Shown: positions 1 to 6,934 of the stretch, in pieces
How the letters are laid out: each line of letters starts with the position of its first letter
Numbering within the stretch: the first letter of the stretch is position 1
From: an uncultured Desulfovibrio sp.
GTDB taxonomy: Bacteria > Desulfobacterota > Desulfovibrionia > Desulfovibrionales > Desulfovibrionaceae
Length of the DNA: 9,456 bases
NCBI GenBank assembly: GCA_946490455.1
Contig: CAMLXE010000048.1
Coordinates: 1-9,456, forward strand
Reading direction: 5' to 3'
Notes under the pieces: model-generated
Databases searched by the model: none
Seen by the model: the letters and a program-made list of their open reading frames with translations, nothing else
Told to the model about the DNA's origin: nothing
Program-made: the position numbers and the translations under genes

Positions 1-957
1 GAATATTCCCGGGGTGGAAGCGCGGCCCAGGGAGGAGATCTGGGCTGGTTCACTGCAAACCAGTTGGTGGCCCCCTTCTCTGCTGCCTCCGCAGCCCTGA
101 AACCGGGCGAAGTATCCTCCCCTGTACAGACGACTTTCGGCTACCACCTCATCAAGCTGGAAGACAAAAAACCGGCAGGAATTACCCCACTGGCTGATGC
201 CAGTGATTCCATCAGAACCCGGCTGGCTCAGGAAGCCGCAGTAGGCAAGGTACAGGATGCTCTGGAGCAGGTTCAGCTTGCCATCATCGGCGGGAAATCA
301 CTCAAGGATGCAGGAGCTCCTCTCAAGCTGGAACCCAAACAGACCGGACTTGTGAACACTTCCAGCCTGGCCACACTGCTTGGGCTGAAGCCGGAAAATG
401 TTACGAGCATTCTCGCAGCCAAACCGGGGACAACGCTGGAAACACCCTTTATGACCAAAGATGGTTATCTTGTGGTCAATATCAAGGAATCCCATCCACA
501 AGGCATTCGCTCTCTGGATGAAGTCAAGGAAGAAATCATTACCGGGCTTAAGACCACCAAGGCTCGTGAACAGGCACTTGCCGAAGCTCAGAACGTCCGG
601 AAGAGCTTTTCCGAACAGGCTCCGCAGGCAGTCACGACGCGTCTGACCAAAAGTGCTCCCTTTGGACGTGAAGGCTACATTCCAGGACTTGGCATCAATC
701 GAGATCTCGCCAAAGATGCTTTCAATACCAAGCCTGGCAGTTGGCTGCCTGTAGCCTACGCACTGGACGGTGGCGCAGTTCTGGCCAAAGTGGCTGAAGT
801 CATCACACCTGCTGAGGAAAACTGGGAAGCCGCAGCGCCTCAGCTGACGGGTGCAATTCTCAATGCCAGACGAGAACAGATGTTCACCCATTTTCTTGAC
901 CTGCTCAGACGTTCGGCAAAGATTGAGCTGAGAAATGAAACCATTCTGAACGAATAG
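1..957 (+). CDS. ppiD: PpiD/SurA-type peptidyl-prolyl cis-trans isomerase, C-terminal part (5' end outside window)
   Basis: The reading frame is open from base 1, so 318 residues of a longer protein are visible. Visible residues 1-57 are the end of a parvulin (PpiC-type rotamase) domain: the hallmark GGDLGWF lies at 11-17, and the closing FGYHLIKL segment carries the conserved parvulin histidine (H49). A region of about 260 residues follows. Its last 100 residues look like a degenerate second parvulin-like module and then the basic/amphipathic tail (LLRRSAKIEL) typical of PpiD. PpiD proteins are anchored in the inner membrane by an N-terminal helix, missing here, and help fold exported proteins in the periplasm. 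SurA is the alternative, but the long C-terminal extension after a single good rotamase domain fits PpiD better. The gene ends at TAG and is followed 22 bp later by a strong terminator. Confidence 0.8.
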   Translation, partial: EYSRGGSAAQGGDLGWFTANQLVAPFSAASAALKPGEVSSPVQTTFGYHLIKLEDKKPAGITPLADASDSIRTRLAQEAAVGKVQDALEQVQLAIIGGKSLKDAGAPLKLEPKQTGLVNTSSLATLLGLKPENVTSILAAKPGTTLETPFMTKDGYLVVNIKESHPQGIRSLDEVKEEIITGLKTTKAREQALAEAQNVRKSFSEQAPQAVTTRLTKSAPFGREGYIPGLGINRDLAKDAFNTKPGSWLPVAYALDGGAVLAKVAEVITPAEENWEAAAPQLTGAILNARREQMFTHFLDLLRRSAKIELRNETILNE

Positions 958-979
958 CAACGCTGAAGAACACAAGCCA

Positions 980-1016
980 AAGCCCCCGTGATCAAATGTC
1001 ACGGGGGCTTCTTTTC
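980..1016 (+). terminator. Rho-independent terminator after the ppiD-like gene
   Basis: A perfect 12-bp stem (980-991 pairs with 999-1010; core CCCCCGTGA/TCACGGGGG) has a 7-nt loop and is followed by the T-rich CTTTTC. It lies 22 bp past the stop codon. The minus-strand rlmH gene ends 70 bp to the right, so the stem may also slow transcripts from that side, but the minus-strand flank has no T run. Confidence 0.85.
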
Positions 1017-1084
1017 AGCTCCAAAGAGATCATATCGGAAGTCAAAAAGGATCGGCTGACCGACAGGATTTCCAGATTTCCGTC

Positions 1085-1561
1085 CTAATCATGGTGATAT
1101 GGAATATTCCGAACCAGAGACTCCGCTCTATACAGTTGCTCCAGCAAAACAACCCGCGCCAGTTCATGAGGTAATGTCAGTGGCCCCAGCGCAACACTAT
1201 GCCGGGCAATGCGCTTGACCTCGGGATCAAAACCAAAGGCTCCCCCGATAATGAAGCAGGGACGCCTGGAAGCATTCTCTGACACCTGCTCAAGAAAAGA
1301 AGAAAATTGCCGTGATGAGAACTGCTTGCCATGTTCATCCAGGATGATCGGGATGTCCACTTGGGTAATCGCAGACAGAATCCCCTTGCCTTCAAAAGCA
1401 TTACGGTCAACAATGGGCAAAGCGGGATCGCCATCCCGGATGATGGTTTCTGTATAGGCTCTCCAGCGAAGGAGTCTGCCGGTATAGTACTCGGCGGCAC
1501 TCTTCCAGAAGGGAGTTTTCAATCGTCCTACAGCGATAACGCGTAACGGTTTTAAGGTCAT
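1085..1561 (-). CDS. rlmH: 23S rRNA (pseudouridine1915-N3)-methyltransferase RlmH
   Basis: This 158-residue SPOUT methyltransferase matches the usual RlmH length of about 155-160. The family uses S-adenosylmethionine to methylate pseudouridine 1915 in helix 69 of 23S rRNA, on assembled 70S ribosomes. Visible motifs are the N-terminal strand LRVIAVGRLKTPFW, LDEHGKQFSS at 74-83, the glycine-rich loop FIIGGAFGF at 103-111 that forms part of the trefoil-knot cofactor site, and the signature C-terminus LPHELARVVLLEQLYRAES ending in YHHD. The ATG at 1561 is chosen because AGGGG lies 4 nt upstream and the protein then begins as the family does. A GTG at 1594 would add 11 unrelated residues and falls inside a possible leader hairpin. 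The gene diverges from the Sua5-family gene, and its promoter must lie in or just beyond the 60-bp gap. Confidence 0.93.
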   Translation of the reverse strand: MTLKPLRVIAVGRLKTPFWKSAAEYYTGRLLRWRAYTETIIRDGDPALPIVDRNAFEGKGILSAITQVDIPIILDEHGKQFSSRQFSSFLEQVSENASRRPCFIIGGAFGFDPEVKRIARHSVALGPLTLPHELARVVLLEQLYRAESLVRNIPYHHD

Positions 1562-1565
1562 GACG

Positions 1566-1570
1566 CCCCT
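1566..1570 (-). promoter_or_regulatory. Ribosome binding site of rlmH (decides the start)
   Basis: AGGGG on the minus strand sits 4 nt before the ATG at 1561. No comparable site precedes the alternative GTG at 1594. This supports the 158-residue protein. Confidence 0.65.
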
Positions 1571-1621
1571 GCTGGTAAAGGTTTCGGCCTTCACCGGTCA
1601 TCGGCGAAGCCAGGAGGCAAT

Positions 1622-2254
1622 ATGGAAAAAGCGCGGAAGAAAGCCCCTTTTGTCAATCTGAAACGTGCAGTCGAGCTGATGCTGGATGGACATCCGGTCA
1701 TCTTCCCGACGGAAACCTTTTTTGCCCTGGGAAGTCGAGCACTGGATGCTGACGCCACGGCCCGTGTCTTTCGAGCCAAACACCGCTCAACAGTTCGTCC
1801 CCTGCCACTCATTCTTGGAGAATGGGAACAACTCGATCTGATAGCCAAATCTTCGGACAGCATTCGTCCGCTTCTGGAACAGTTCTGGCCAGGCCCCCTC
1901 TCTGTCATCTTTCCGGCCAGACTGCGTGTCCCGGATATTCTGACGGGAGGAACCGGACGTGTTGCCGTACGCCTGTCCTCTCATCCCGTCGCGTGTGCAC
2001 TGGCCAAAGCAGTTGGAGAACCCATTACCTCAAGCAGCGCCAATATCAGTGGGAATCCAGCTGTCACCAGTGCTGCACAGCTTGATCCGGAACTCTGCAC
2101 CTCCGTTTATGGCATCCTTGATGAACCCCCTGCTCCGGCAGGAGGTCTGCCTTCGACACTTGTGGAATATGATGAGGCCAACCGCCTGCATATCCTACGG
2201 GAAGGCGCCATTTCGCGCGAAGCCATTCATGCCGCTGGATTTGAAATAATCTGA
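1622..2254 (+). CDS. Sua5/YciO/YrdC/YwlC family L-threonylcarbamoyladenylate synthase
   Basis: This 210-residue protein carries one YrdC domain across nearly its whole length. The family condenses threonine, bicarbonate and ATP into threonylcarbamoyl-AMP, the first step of t6A formation at position 37 of ANN-decoding tRNAs. TsaD with its partners completes the reaction in the cytoplasm. Visible motifs are PTETFFALG at 29-37 (the family usually has PTETVYGLG), K53 and R55 in KHR, WPGPLS at 89-94, the VRLSSHP strand at 116-122, S139 and N141 in TSSSANISG, and PSTLVEY at 177-183. The K, R, S and N residues correspond to the nucleotide/threonine-binding set known in YrdC. There is no Sua5 C-terminal domain, so it is the short TsaC/YrdC type. 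AGGAGG lies 4 nt before the ATG. The gene diverges from rlmH and ends just before a strong terminator. YciO-type paralogues share the fold, so the symbol is left open. Confidence 0.88.
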   Translation: MEKARKKAPFVNLKRAVELMLDGHPVIFPTETFFALGSRALDADATARVFRAKHRSTVRPLPLILGEWEQLDLIAKSSDSIRPLLEQFWPGPLSVIFPARLRVPDILTGGTGRVAVRLSSHPVACALAKAVGEPITSSSANISGNPAVTSAAQLDPELCTSVYGILDEPPAPAGGLPSTLVEYDEANRLHILREGAISREAIHAAGFEII

Positions 2255-2265
2255 CCGAATTCCGC

Positions 2266-2300
2266 CCCGCTGCCTGCAAAGGCAGCGGGATTTTTCTTTT
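2266..2300 (+). terminator. Rho-independent terminator after the Sua5-family gene
   Basis: A perfect 9-bp GC-rich stem (CCCGCTGCC at 2266-2274 with GGCAGCGGG at 2281-2289) has a 6-nt loop and is followed by ATTTTTCTTTT. It begins 12 bp after the stop codon. The convergent minus-strand ABC gene ends 30 bp to the right; on that strand the stem has no T run, so it is mainly a + strand terminator. Confidence 0.9.
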
Positions 2301-2330
2301 CTGCCGTTTCTCGTTCAATCAATAAGCTGC

Positions 2331-3842
2331 CTACCCGAGAACAGGGTTTCCTTCCTCTGGACCTTTTTTCCTTTCCCAGAGGGCCTTGATGCGTCCACCC
2401 TCCAGCTGCAACACATGTGTAATGGCAGGAATAATATCCGATTCATGATGTGTTACCATGACCATCTGGATATGCTGGCGAGCCAGCTGATCAAGCAGGC
2501 ACATGAACTCCATGCGTGAAGCGGCATCCAACCCAGAAAATGGTTCGTCAAGCAGCAGAAGATCCGGCTCTCCAGCCAGAGCTCGAGCCAGAAGCAGACG
2601 CCTCAGCTCGCCGGTGGAGCAGGAACGAATGGGACGATCTGCCAAAAATTCCAGATGCAGATCATGCAGCAGAATGCTGACCTGCTCCCGTTCCTCCGCT
2701 GAGGCTTCACGATAGATGCCTACCGCATTATCGATGCCTGAAAAGACAAGTTCTGCCCCGGTGATGTCATAGCCATATGTGGCCTGCTGCAGGTCAGAGA
2801 CAAGCCTGACCCCCCGACGCAAATCTTCCAGCCTTTTGACTACGCCTCCCTGGCGGGGCAGTTCATGCGTAATGCTGCCACCATAGGCTACAATTTCGTC
2901 TCCGTGCAACAGACGAAGCAAAGTGGACTTTCCTGCCCCATTGCGACCAAGTACAGCCCAGTTTTCTCCGGGCTCAATAACCCAGCTGATGTCATGCAGT
3001 ACAGGGATTCTATCAATAAATACCGAGGCATGATCAATGGCAATTCGCGCATGACATCCCCGTATGCCACGCAAATCCGAAAACATCTCTGAAGAACTGT
3101 TGCCAGACACCACGGAAGGCCTTTCTGCAGAAACGGGTTCTTCTGCAAGCTGTCCATGTTCCAGGGTCACTTCACGCCTGATCCAGCAGGGCAGCGTCTC
3201 CGGTCTATGCGTGGTCATGACCAGTGTAGAGAGTTCGGCAACACGCTCCAGAGCGTCCAGCAATTCCTTGCGGACCTGTGCATCAAGTCCATCAGTCACT
3301 TCATCAAGCAACAGCAAGGCAGGCTTACGGACAAGGGCGCGCGCAATAAGCAGAAGCCGAAGCTGCCCCTGAGAGAGAATCGTCACTTCCCGCGGCAGCA
3401 AACATTCTCCACCAAGCAATCGCACCATCTGCAAGGCATACGCTGTTTCTTCTGGAGAAGGTCTCCGCTGCATATATACGGTATCCGTAAAACCGCCAAG
3501 AACCAGCTCCTCTCCCGTCACATGCCATCCCTGCCGGACAGCCTTCTCCTGTTGGGCAGCAGAAACCAGGGCTGTCATCTTGCGCCCGGCAAGTGGCGCC
3601 TCATCGGGGCCTTCCGGGGTATGCCAGATGACCCGCCCCATACGGTTTACCCCTACCTGATCAGGCCACTGCTCCCCACGCAACAATCGAAGCAAAGTGG
3701 ACTTGCCCGCTCCATTTCCCCCTCGAATGAGGGTATGCTCTCCCGCATACAGAACCAGAGAAAAATCATTGAGTGCTTTTCCGGATCCAGGATAGCTGAC
3801 ATGCACATGTTCCACTTCAACCAGAGGATTACGAGAAGCCAC
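2331..3842 (-). CDS. modF: ModF-like ABC-type protein with two fused ATPase domains
   Basis: This protein of about 503 residues has two complete ABC ATPase domains and no membrane segment. Domain 1 has Walker A GGNGAGKST at 41-49, an LSQGQ signature at 156-160, Walker B LLLLDE at 176-181 and the H-loop histidine at 212. Domain 2 has Walker A GRNGAGKST at 299-307, a CSTGE signature at 408-412, Walker B LLLLDEP at 428-434 and the H-loop in VTHH near 465. The closing segment ITHVLQLEGG is ModF-like, as is the length (E. coli ModF is about 490). ModF is linked to molybdenum metabolism and was once called PhrA, but its substrate is unclear; no modABC genes are visible here. The GTG start at 3842 is chosen because AAGGAGG lies 8 nt upstream and the ABC fold begins right after it. 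The frame stays open to a TTG at 3956, which would add 38 residues without ABC character. Confidence 0.8.
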   Translation of the reverse strand: MASRNPLVEVEHVHVSYPGSGKALNDFSLVLYAGEHTLIRGGNGAGKSTLLRLLRGEQWPDQVGVNRMGRVIWHTPEGPDEAPLAGRKMTALVSAAQQEKAVRQGWHVTGEELVLGGFTDTVYMQRRPSPEETAYALQMVRLLGGECLLPREVTILSQGQLRLLLIARALVRKPALLLLDEVTDGLDAQVRKELLDALERVAELSTLVMTTHRPETLPCWIRREVTLEHGQLAEEPVSAERPSVVSGNSSSEMFSDLRGIRGCHARIAIDHASVFIDRIPVLHDISWVIEPGENWAVLGRNGAGKSTLLRLLHGDEIVAYGGSITHELPRQGGVVKRLEDLRRGVRLVSDLQQATYGYDITGAELVFSGIDNAVGIYREASAEEREQVSILLHDLHLEFLADRPIRSCSTGELRRLLLARALAGEPDLLLLDEPFSGLDAASRMEFMCLLDQLARQHIQMVMVTHHESDIIPAITHVLQLEGGRIKALWERKKGPEEGNPVLG

Positions 3843-3850
3843 GACAGCTT

Positions 3851-3857
3851 CCTCCTT
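3851..3857 (-). promoter_or_regulatory. Ribosome binding site that sets the GTG start of the ModF-like gene
   Basis: AAGGAGG on the minus strand is a near-perfect Shine-Dalgarno sequence 8 nt before GTG 3842. It overrides the longer open frame to TTG 3956. Confidence 0.8.
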
Positions 3858-3958
3858 CACGTATTCAAAACACGATTCACGAACTGAGGTAGCGGACAGA
3901 ACCCCTTTTCCCAGAAGTTCGCGTCCTGCACCGCAGACAGATTCAGAGAGAGCCAATA

Positions 3959-4777
3959 TCAGAAAGGCAGTTCCTGCCGCTCGCCATGCTCAAAAACAAG
4001 GCTGTGTGTATAGCCAAAGGAACGAGCATATTTTTCCAGCAGATCAAATCCATAGGCCGGAGTATCAATATCATGCGCGTCGGAACCGAAGGTAATGGGA
4101 ACCCCTATCTCGGCAGCAAGTCTCATAATTTCCGGACCTGGATAAATTTCCCGGCATGGTTTTCGCAATCCTGCTGAAGAAATTTCCATTCCCATGCCGG
4201 CATCACGAATGGCGGTCAGGGCCTCGGCAACGAGATCAAGGCTGCCGGGACAAGCCAACCAGCCTTTGAATGTTTCGACTGAAAACAATTTGATAATATC
4301 CGGATGCGCCGCGATATTGACCAGTCCACTCCGGGCCAGATCCTTCAGCGTTCTGAAGTAGGCAACATACTGCTCTTCACAAAAGTCGGGCCCCCTCTGC
4401 CAGTCCTCTGGAGAAAAGTCGAAACCCCATGTTCCCAGAAAGTGGATTCCGCCAATGACATAATCAAAGGGATGGGCAGCAACAGCCCGTTGCATGAAAT
4501 CCGGTTCTGCCGGGAACCAGTCCAGTTCCATCCCCAACAGGACGCGCAACTCTGGATCGCGCTGTTTGAAGGACAGGACATCCTCAACATAATTTCCGAA
4601 CGATGCCTGAAGATGATCCCGATATTCCTTTGGATAGGAATAGGCCAGAGGACGGGGAGAATGCTCGGAAAAACCATAAATGCGAAGCCCATGCTCTCTG
4701 GCTGAAGCGACCATCTCCGAAACGCTGTTTCGAGCATGGGATGCGTTCGTGTGGTTATGCAGATCAACAACTATCAT
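3959..4777 (-). CDS. PHP-domain phosphatase of the histidinol-phosphatase (HisK/HisJ) family
   Basis: This protein of about 272 residues covers one PHP fold, the usual length for HisK-type histidinol-phosphate phosphatases, which remove phosphate from L-histidinol phosphate late in histidine synthesis. The metal-binding residues are visible in order: HNH at 7-9, the EH pair in FSEHSPRP (38-39), E84 in GMELDW, H112 in GGIHFLG, H158 in AAHPDI, E198 in MEISSAG, and D233/H235 in FGSDAHD. Together they would hold a multinuclear metal centre. No other his genes are nearby, so another phosphoester substrate is possible. The start is uncertain: ATG 4777 gives the normal family N-terminus (MIVVDLHNHT) but has no clear ribosome binding site, while the frame is open to a GTG at 4813 that would add 12 residues. 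It is followed on the same strand by the ModF-like gene after 116 bp with no terminator seen, so the two may be co-transcribed. Confidence 0.83.
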   Translation of the reverse strand: MIVVDLHNHTNASHARNSVSEMVASAREHGLRIYGFSEHSPRPLAYSYPKEYRDHLQASFGNYVEDVLSFKQRDPELRVLLGMELDWFPAEPDFMQRAVAAHPFDYVIGGIHFLGTWGFDFSPEDWQRGPDFCEEQYVAYFRTLKDLARSGLVNIAAHPDIIKLFSVETFKGWLACPGSLDLVAEALTAIRDAGMGMEISSAGLRKPCREIYPGPEIMRLAAEIGVPITFGSDAHDIDTPAYGFDLLEKYARSFGYTHSLVFEHGERQELPF

Positions 4778-4838
4778 GACAATACGAAGGTAAAGATTGA
4801 CTGGGAAATACACCGCAAGCTATTTGCTGAATCCTTTT

Positions 4839-4867
4839 AGATTCCTGTTAATTGGATTAGTTGTCAA
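4839..4867 (-). promoter_or_regulatory. Possible sigma-70-type promoter of the PHP gene
   Basis: The minus strand carries a perfect TTGACA (complement of 4862-4867) upstream of the PHP gene. The expected -10 position holds only poor matches (GAATCT at 17-bp spacing; TCTAAA at 20 bp). The -35 is convincing, the -10 is not. It lies between the metK terminator and the PHP start, where a promoter is expected. Confidence 0.35.
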
Positions 4868-4900
4868 GACTTCAGGGCACAGGCGAAACAGCCTGCCGTC

Positions 4901-4938
4901 AAAAAGGGGAGTCCCCCTTCATGGAGAGACTCCCCTTT
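4901..4938 (-). terminator. Rho-independent terminator of metK
   Basis: An 11-bp perfect stem (4903-4913 with 4928-4938; AAAGGGGAGTC/GACTCCCCTTT) has a 14-nt loop. Read on the minus strand it ends in CCCCTTTTTG, giving the U tract. It begins about 25 bp past the metK stop and isolates metK from the PHP/ModF pair. Confidence 0.85.
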
Positions 4939-4962
4939 AGGCTATCTGAGTCAAAAAGGAAC

Positions 4963-6138
4963 TCACACACCGGCAGCCGTGCGCAGATCCGCCACGGCAT
5001 CGGTCTGTTCCCATTTGAATTCAGGCAGTTCGCGACCAAAATGACCATAGCAGGAAGTTTTCCGGTAAATCGGACGGAGAAGATCCAGACGCTTGGTAAT
5101 GAAATAGGGACGCAGATCAAAGACTTCACGGACAGCCTTGGTCAGAATTTCATCAGGAATATCGCTGGTCCCCAGAGAAGAAACCAGAACGGACACGGGC
5201 TGAGCGACACCGATGCAATAGGCAATCTGAACTTCGCAACGAGGAGCGAGACCCGCAGCGACCACATTTTTGGCCACATAACGGCCCATATAGGCAGCAG
5301 AACGGTCTACCTTGGAAGGATCCTTTCCGGAGAAGGCGCCACCGCCATGGTGACCAGAGCCACCATAGGTATCCTGAATGATCTTACGGCCAGTCAGACC
5401 GCAGTCACCCATAGGACCGCCGATAACAAAACGTCCGGTAGTATTGATAAAGATCTCGCAGTTCTTTTCATCAAAGAGTCCGCTCGGTTCCAGAACAGGA
5501 CGAATAACCTTGCTCTTTACGGCCTCAATGACATCATCCTGAGAAGCGGAAGCAGCATGCTGCGTAGAAACAACCACATTATTGATGCGGACGGGTTTTC
5601 CATCAACATATTCAAAGGAAACCTGGGTCTTGCCGTCAGGACGGAAAAAGTCCACTTCGCCATTCTTCCGAACCTTTGTCAGCTGCTGAGACAGCTGATG
5701 GGCCCAGTAAATGGGAGCTGGCATCAGCGTGGACGTTTCGTTGCAGGCAAAGCCAAACATCATCCCCTGGTCTCCTGCACCCTGATCTTCAGGGGCAACA
5801 CGATCAACGCCCTGTGCAATATCGCTGGACTGATGGTCAATGGAGGAAATAACGGCGCAGGTCTGCCAGTCAAATCCCATCTCGGAACTGTTGTAGCCAA
5901 TTTCCCTGATTGTCTCACGTACGACCTTCGGGAAATCAGCATAGCCCTTGGTGCTGATTTCACCGGCAATCACAGCCATGCCTGTCGTTACGAGCGTTTC
6001 ACACGCTACACGGGAATTGGGATCCTGTTCAATAAGCGTATCAAGAATAGCGTCAGAAATCTGATCGGCTACCTTGTCGGGATGGCCTTCGGTCACAGAT
6101 TCGGAGGTGAAAAAATATCTGCCTTTTTCCGGTTGCAT
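4963..6138 (-). CDS. metK: S-adenosylmethionine synthetase (methionine adenosyltransferase)
   Basis: This 391-residue cytoplasmic enzyme makes S-adenosylmethionine from methionine and ATP, releasing phosphate and diphosphate. Its length fits the bacterial family (E. coli MetK is 384). Motifs seen in order are FTSESVTEGHPDKVADQIS near the N-terminus with the active-site histidine in GHPDK (H19), MAVIAGEIS, the first family signature GAGDQGMMFGFACNET, DGKTQVSFEY, GGPMGDCGLTGRK, the second signature GGGAFSGKD, and AAYMGRYVAKN. The ATG at 6138 is chosen because AAGGAG lies 6 nt upstream; the frame stays open to a GTG at 6192 that would add 18 non-conserved residues. metK is monocistronic, with a clear terminator, and diverges from the peptidase-like/ispH operon. 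Its product feeds RlmH and other methyltransferases. I do not recognise a SAM riboswitch in the roughly 170 bp upstream. Confidence 0.97.
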   Translation of the reverse strand: MQPEKGRYFFTSESVTEGHPDKVADQISDAILDTLIEQDPNSRVACETLVTTGMAVIAGEISTKGYADFPKVVRETIREIGYNSSEMGFDWQTCAVISSIDHQSSDIAQGVDRVAPEDQGAGDQGMMFGFACNETSTLMPAPIYWAHQLSQQLTKVRKNGEVDFFRPDGKTQVSFEYVDGKPVRINNVVVSTQHAASASQDDVIEAVKSKVIRPVLEPSGLFDEKNCEIFINTTGRFVIGGPMGDCGLTGRKIIQDTYGGSGHHGGGAFSGKDPSKVDRSAAYMGRYVAKNVVAAGLAPRCEVQIAYCIGVAQPVSVLVSSLGTSDIPDEILTKAVREVFDLRPYFITKRLDLLRPIYRKTSCYGHFGRELPEFKWEQTDAVADLRTAAGV

Positions 6139-6144
6139 GGAATG

Positions 6145-6150
6145 CTCCTT
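6145..6150 (-). promoter_or_regulatory. Ribosome binding site of metK (decides the start)
   Basis: AAGGAG on the minus strand lies 6 nt before ATG 6138. It supports the 391-residue MetK over the longer open frame to 6192. Confidence 0.8.
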
Positions 6151-6179
6151 GGTATCGCCTTCAGGCGCATGTTTCTGGA

Positions 6180-6230
6180 TTTGATCTAACACTGTATAAC
6201 TATATCAAGTTATCCAGATATAAATAGAGT
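6180..6230. promoter_or_regulatory. AT-rich segment with interleaved dyads between metK and the divergent operon
   Basis: Between the divergent starts (6138 and 6347) the most AT-rich stretch contains two overlapping inverted repeats: ATAACT (6196-6201) with AGTTAT (6208-6213), and TATATC (6201-6206) with GATATA (6217-6222). TATA-like hexamers occur on both strands (for example TATAAA at 6219-6224), but no hexamer pair with good spacing can be named. The segment probably holds one or both promoters and perhaps an operator. Confidence 0.35.
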
Positions 6231-6346
6231 AGGCCAGTTGTAGCATGCCATTCCCGCTTTGTCCAGCATGTTATGCTTCCTGCCCATGAAAGCAGTTGAC
6301 CTGAGGCGTCTTGCCCGGCAAACTCCCTGACGGAGTGATGATTGCC

Positions 6347-6934
6347 ATGAATCCGATTTACCAAGGTCAAGTTGACGTTTTCTGTGCTGCCTACGCCGTC
6401 ATCAATGCCATCCGGCGAATCCACGAAAGCCGTCTTCTGCACTGCCGCGAACTGTTGCATGAGGCTCTGCTTGATGCAGCGGCAAACCCTGAATACTTTG
6501 CCACAATTCTGAAACAGCAGACCGACTATGCAAGCTGGGTAGATTCCATGCTGGAAAGACAGGTTCAGCGAGGAACTCTGTATGTGGAAAAACCCTTTTC
6601 CAGTACAGGCTCCCATTCAGAAGCCATTCCCCCAGAAAGGCTCTGGGAAACGCTGGAACAGTGGTTGAATGGAACCTCTCGCCGTGCTGTCATCTTTCAA
6701 TTCATCCGGCATCTCATTCCTACGCAGCTTGTTATCCGGCACTGGAGCTGTGGATACATCATTCAGGAAGATATACTGTCCCTTCTTGATTCAAGTCTGG
6801 AACCCGGATCTGTCCATTCCATTCCCAAAAAAAATCTTGTTACCGACGAATCACAGGGTGTTACCGGTAAAATTCTCATTGTGCCTCATACCGTACGCCT
6901 TCTGTGCGCCAGCTCGGATCGGAGGCTGTCATGA
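6347..6934 (+). CDS. Unrecognised protein; candidate papain-like/C39-like cysteine peptidase fold
   Basis: This 195-residue soluble protein has no signal peptide or membrane helix. I do not recognise a named family. The order of residues suggests a papain-like fold: Q8 (or Q6) before C13 in GQVDVFCAAYAVINA at the start of a helix, H132 in LVIRHWSCG on a predicted strand, and D148 in LLDSS about 16 residues later. This matches the Q-C-H-D/N pattern of C39-type peptidases and related bacteriocin-processing or transglutaminase-like enzymes. The stretch between (20-110) is mostly helical and charged. The ATG at 6347 is chosen because GGAG lies 11 nt upstream; ATG 6338 would sit too close to that site, and the open frame extends to TTG 6311. 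The last base pairs overlap ispH by an ATGA stop/start, so the two are one transcription unit and probably translationally coupled. Catalytic activity and substrate are inference only. Confidence 0.72.
   Translation: MNPIYQGQVDVFCAAYAVINAIRRIHESRLLHCRELLHEALLDAAANPEYFATILKQQTDYASWVDSMLERQVQRGTLYVEKPFSSTGSHSEAIPPERLWETLEQWLNGTSRRAVIFQFIRHLIPTQLVIRHWSCGYIIQEDILSLLDSSLEPGSVHSIPKKNLVTDESQGVTGKILIVPHTVRLLCASSDRRLS
6921..6925 (+). promoter_or_regulatory. Ribosome binding site of ispH inside the upstream gene
   Basis: GGAGG lies 5 nt before ATG 6931, within the last codons of the peptidase-like gene. It decides the ispH start over the in-frame GTG at 6904. Confidence 0.75.

Noticed and set aside
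298..1002. 234-codon minus-strand open frame
   Set aside because: It is antisense to the ppiD-like gene, runs through that gene's terminator stem, has no ribosome binding site I can see, and has a Cys/Phe-rich shadow-type composition.
3156..3887. 243-codon + strand open frame
   Set aside because: It is antisense to the first ATPase domain of the ModF-like gene; no recognisable protein.
3843..3956. 38-residue N-terminal extension of the ModF-like protein from TTG 3956
   Set aside because: It has no ABC-type residues, while a strong AAGGAGG with correct spacing marks GTG 3842 as the start.
4861..6189. 442-codon open frame on the + strand
   Set aside because: It lies exactly antisense to metK, whose signatures are unmistakable. 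The frame is a shadow produced by metK codon use, and its translation resembles no family.
6139..6346. SAM riboswitch upstream of metK
   Set aside because: I looked for SAM-I/SAM-II-like leader structure and found only short AT-rich dyads and no riboswitch core. A covariance-model search would be decisive.
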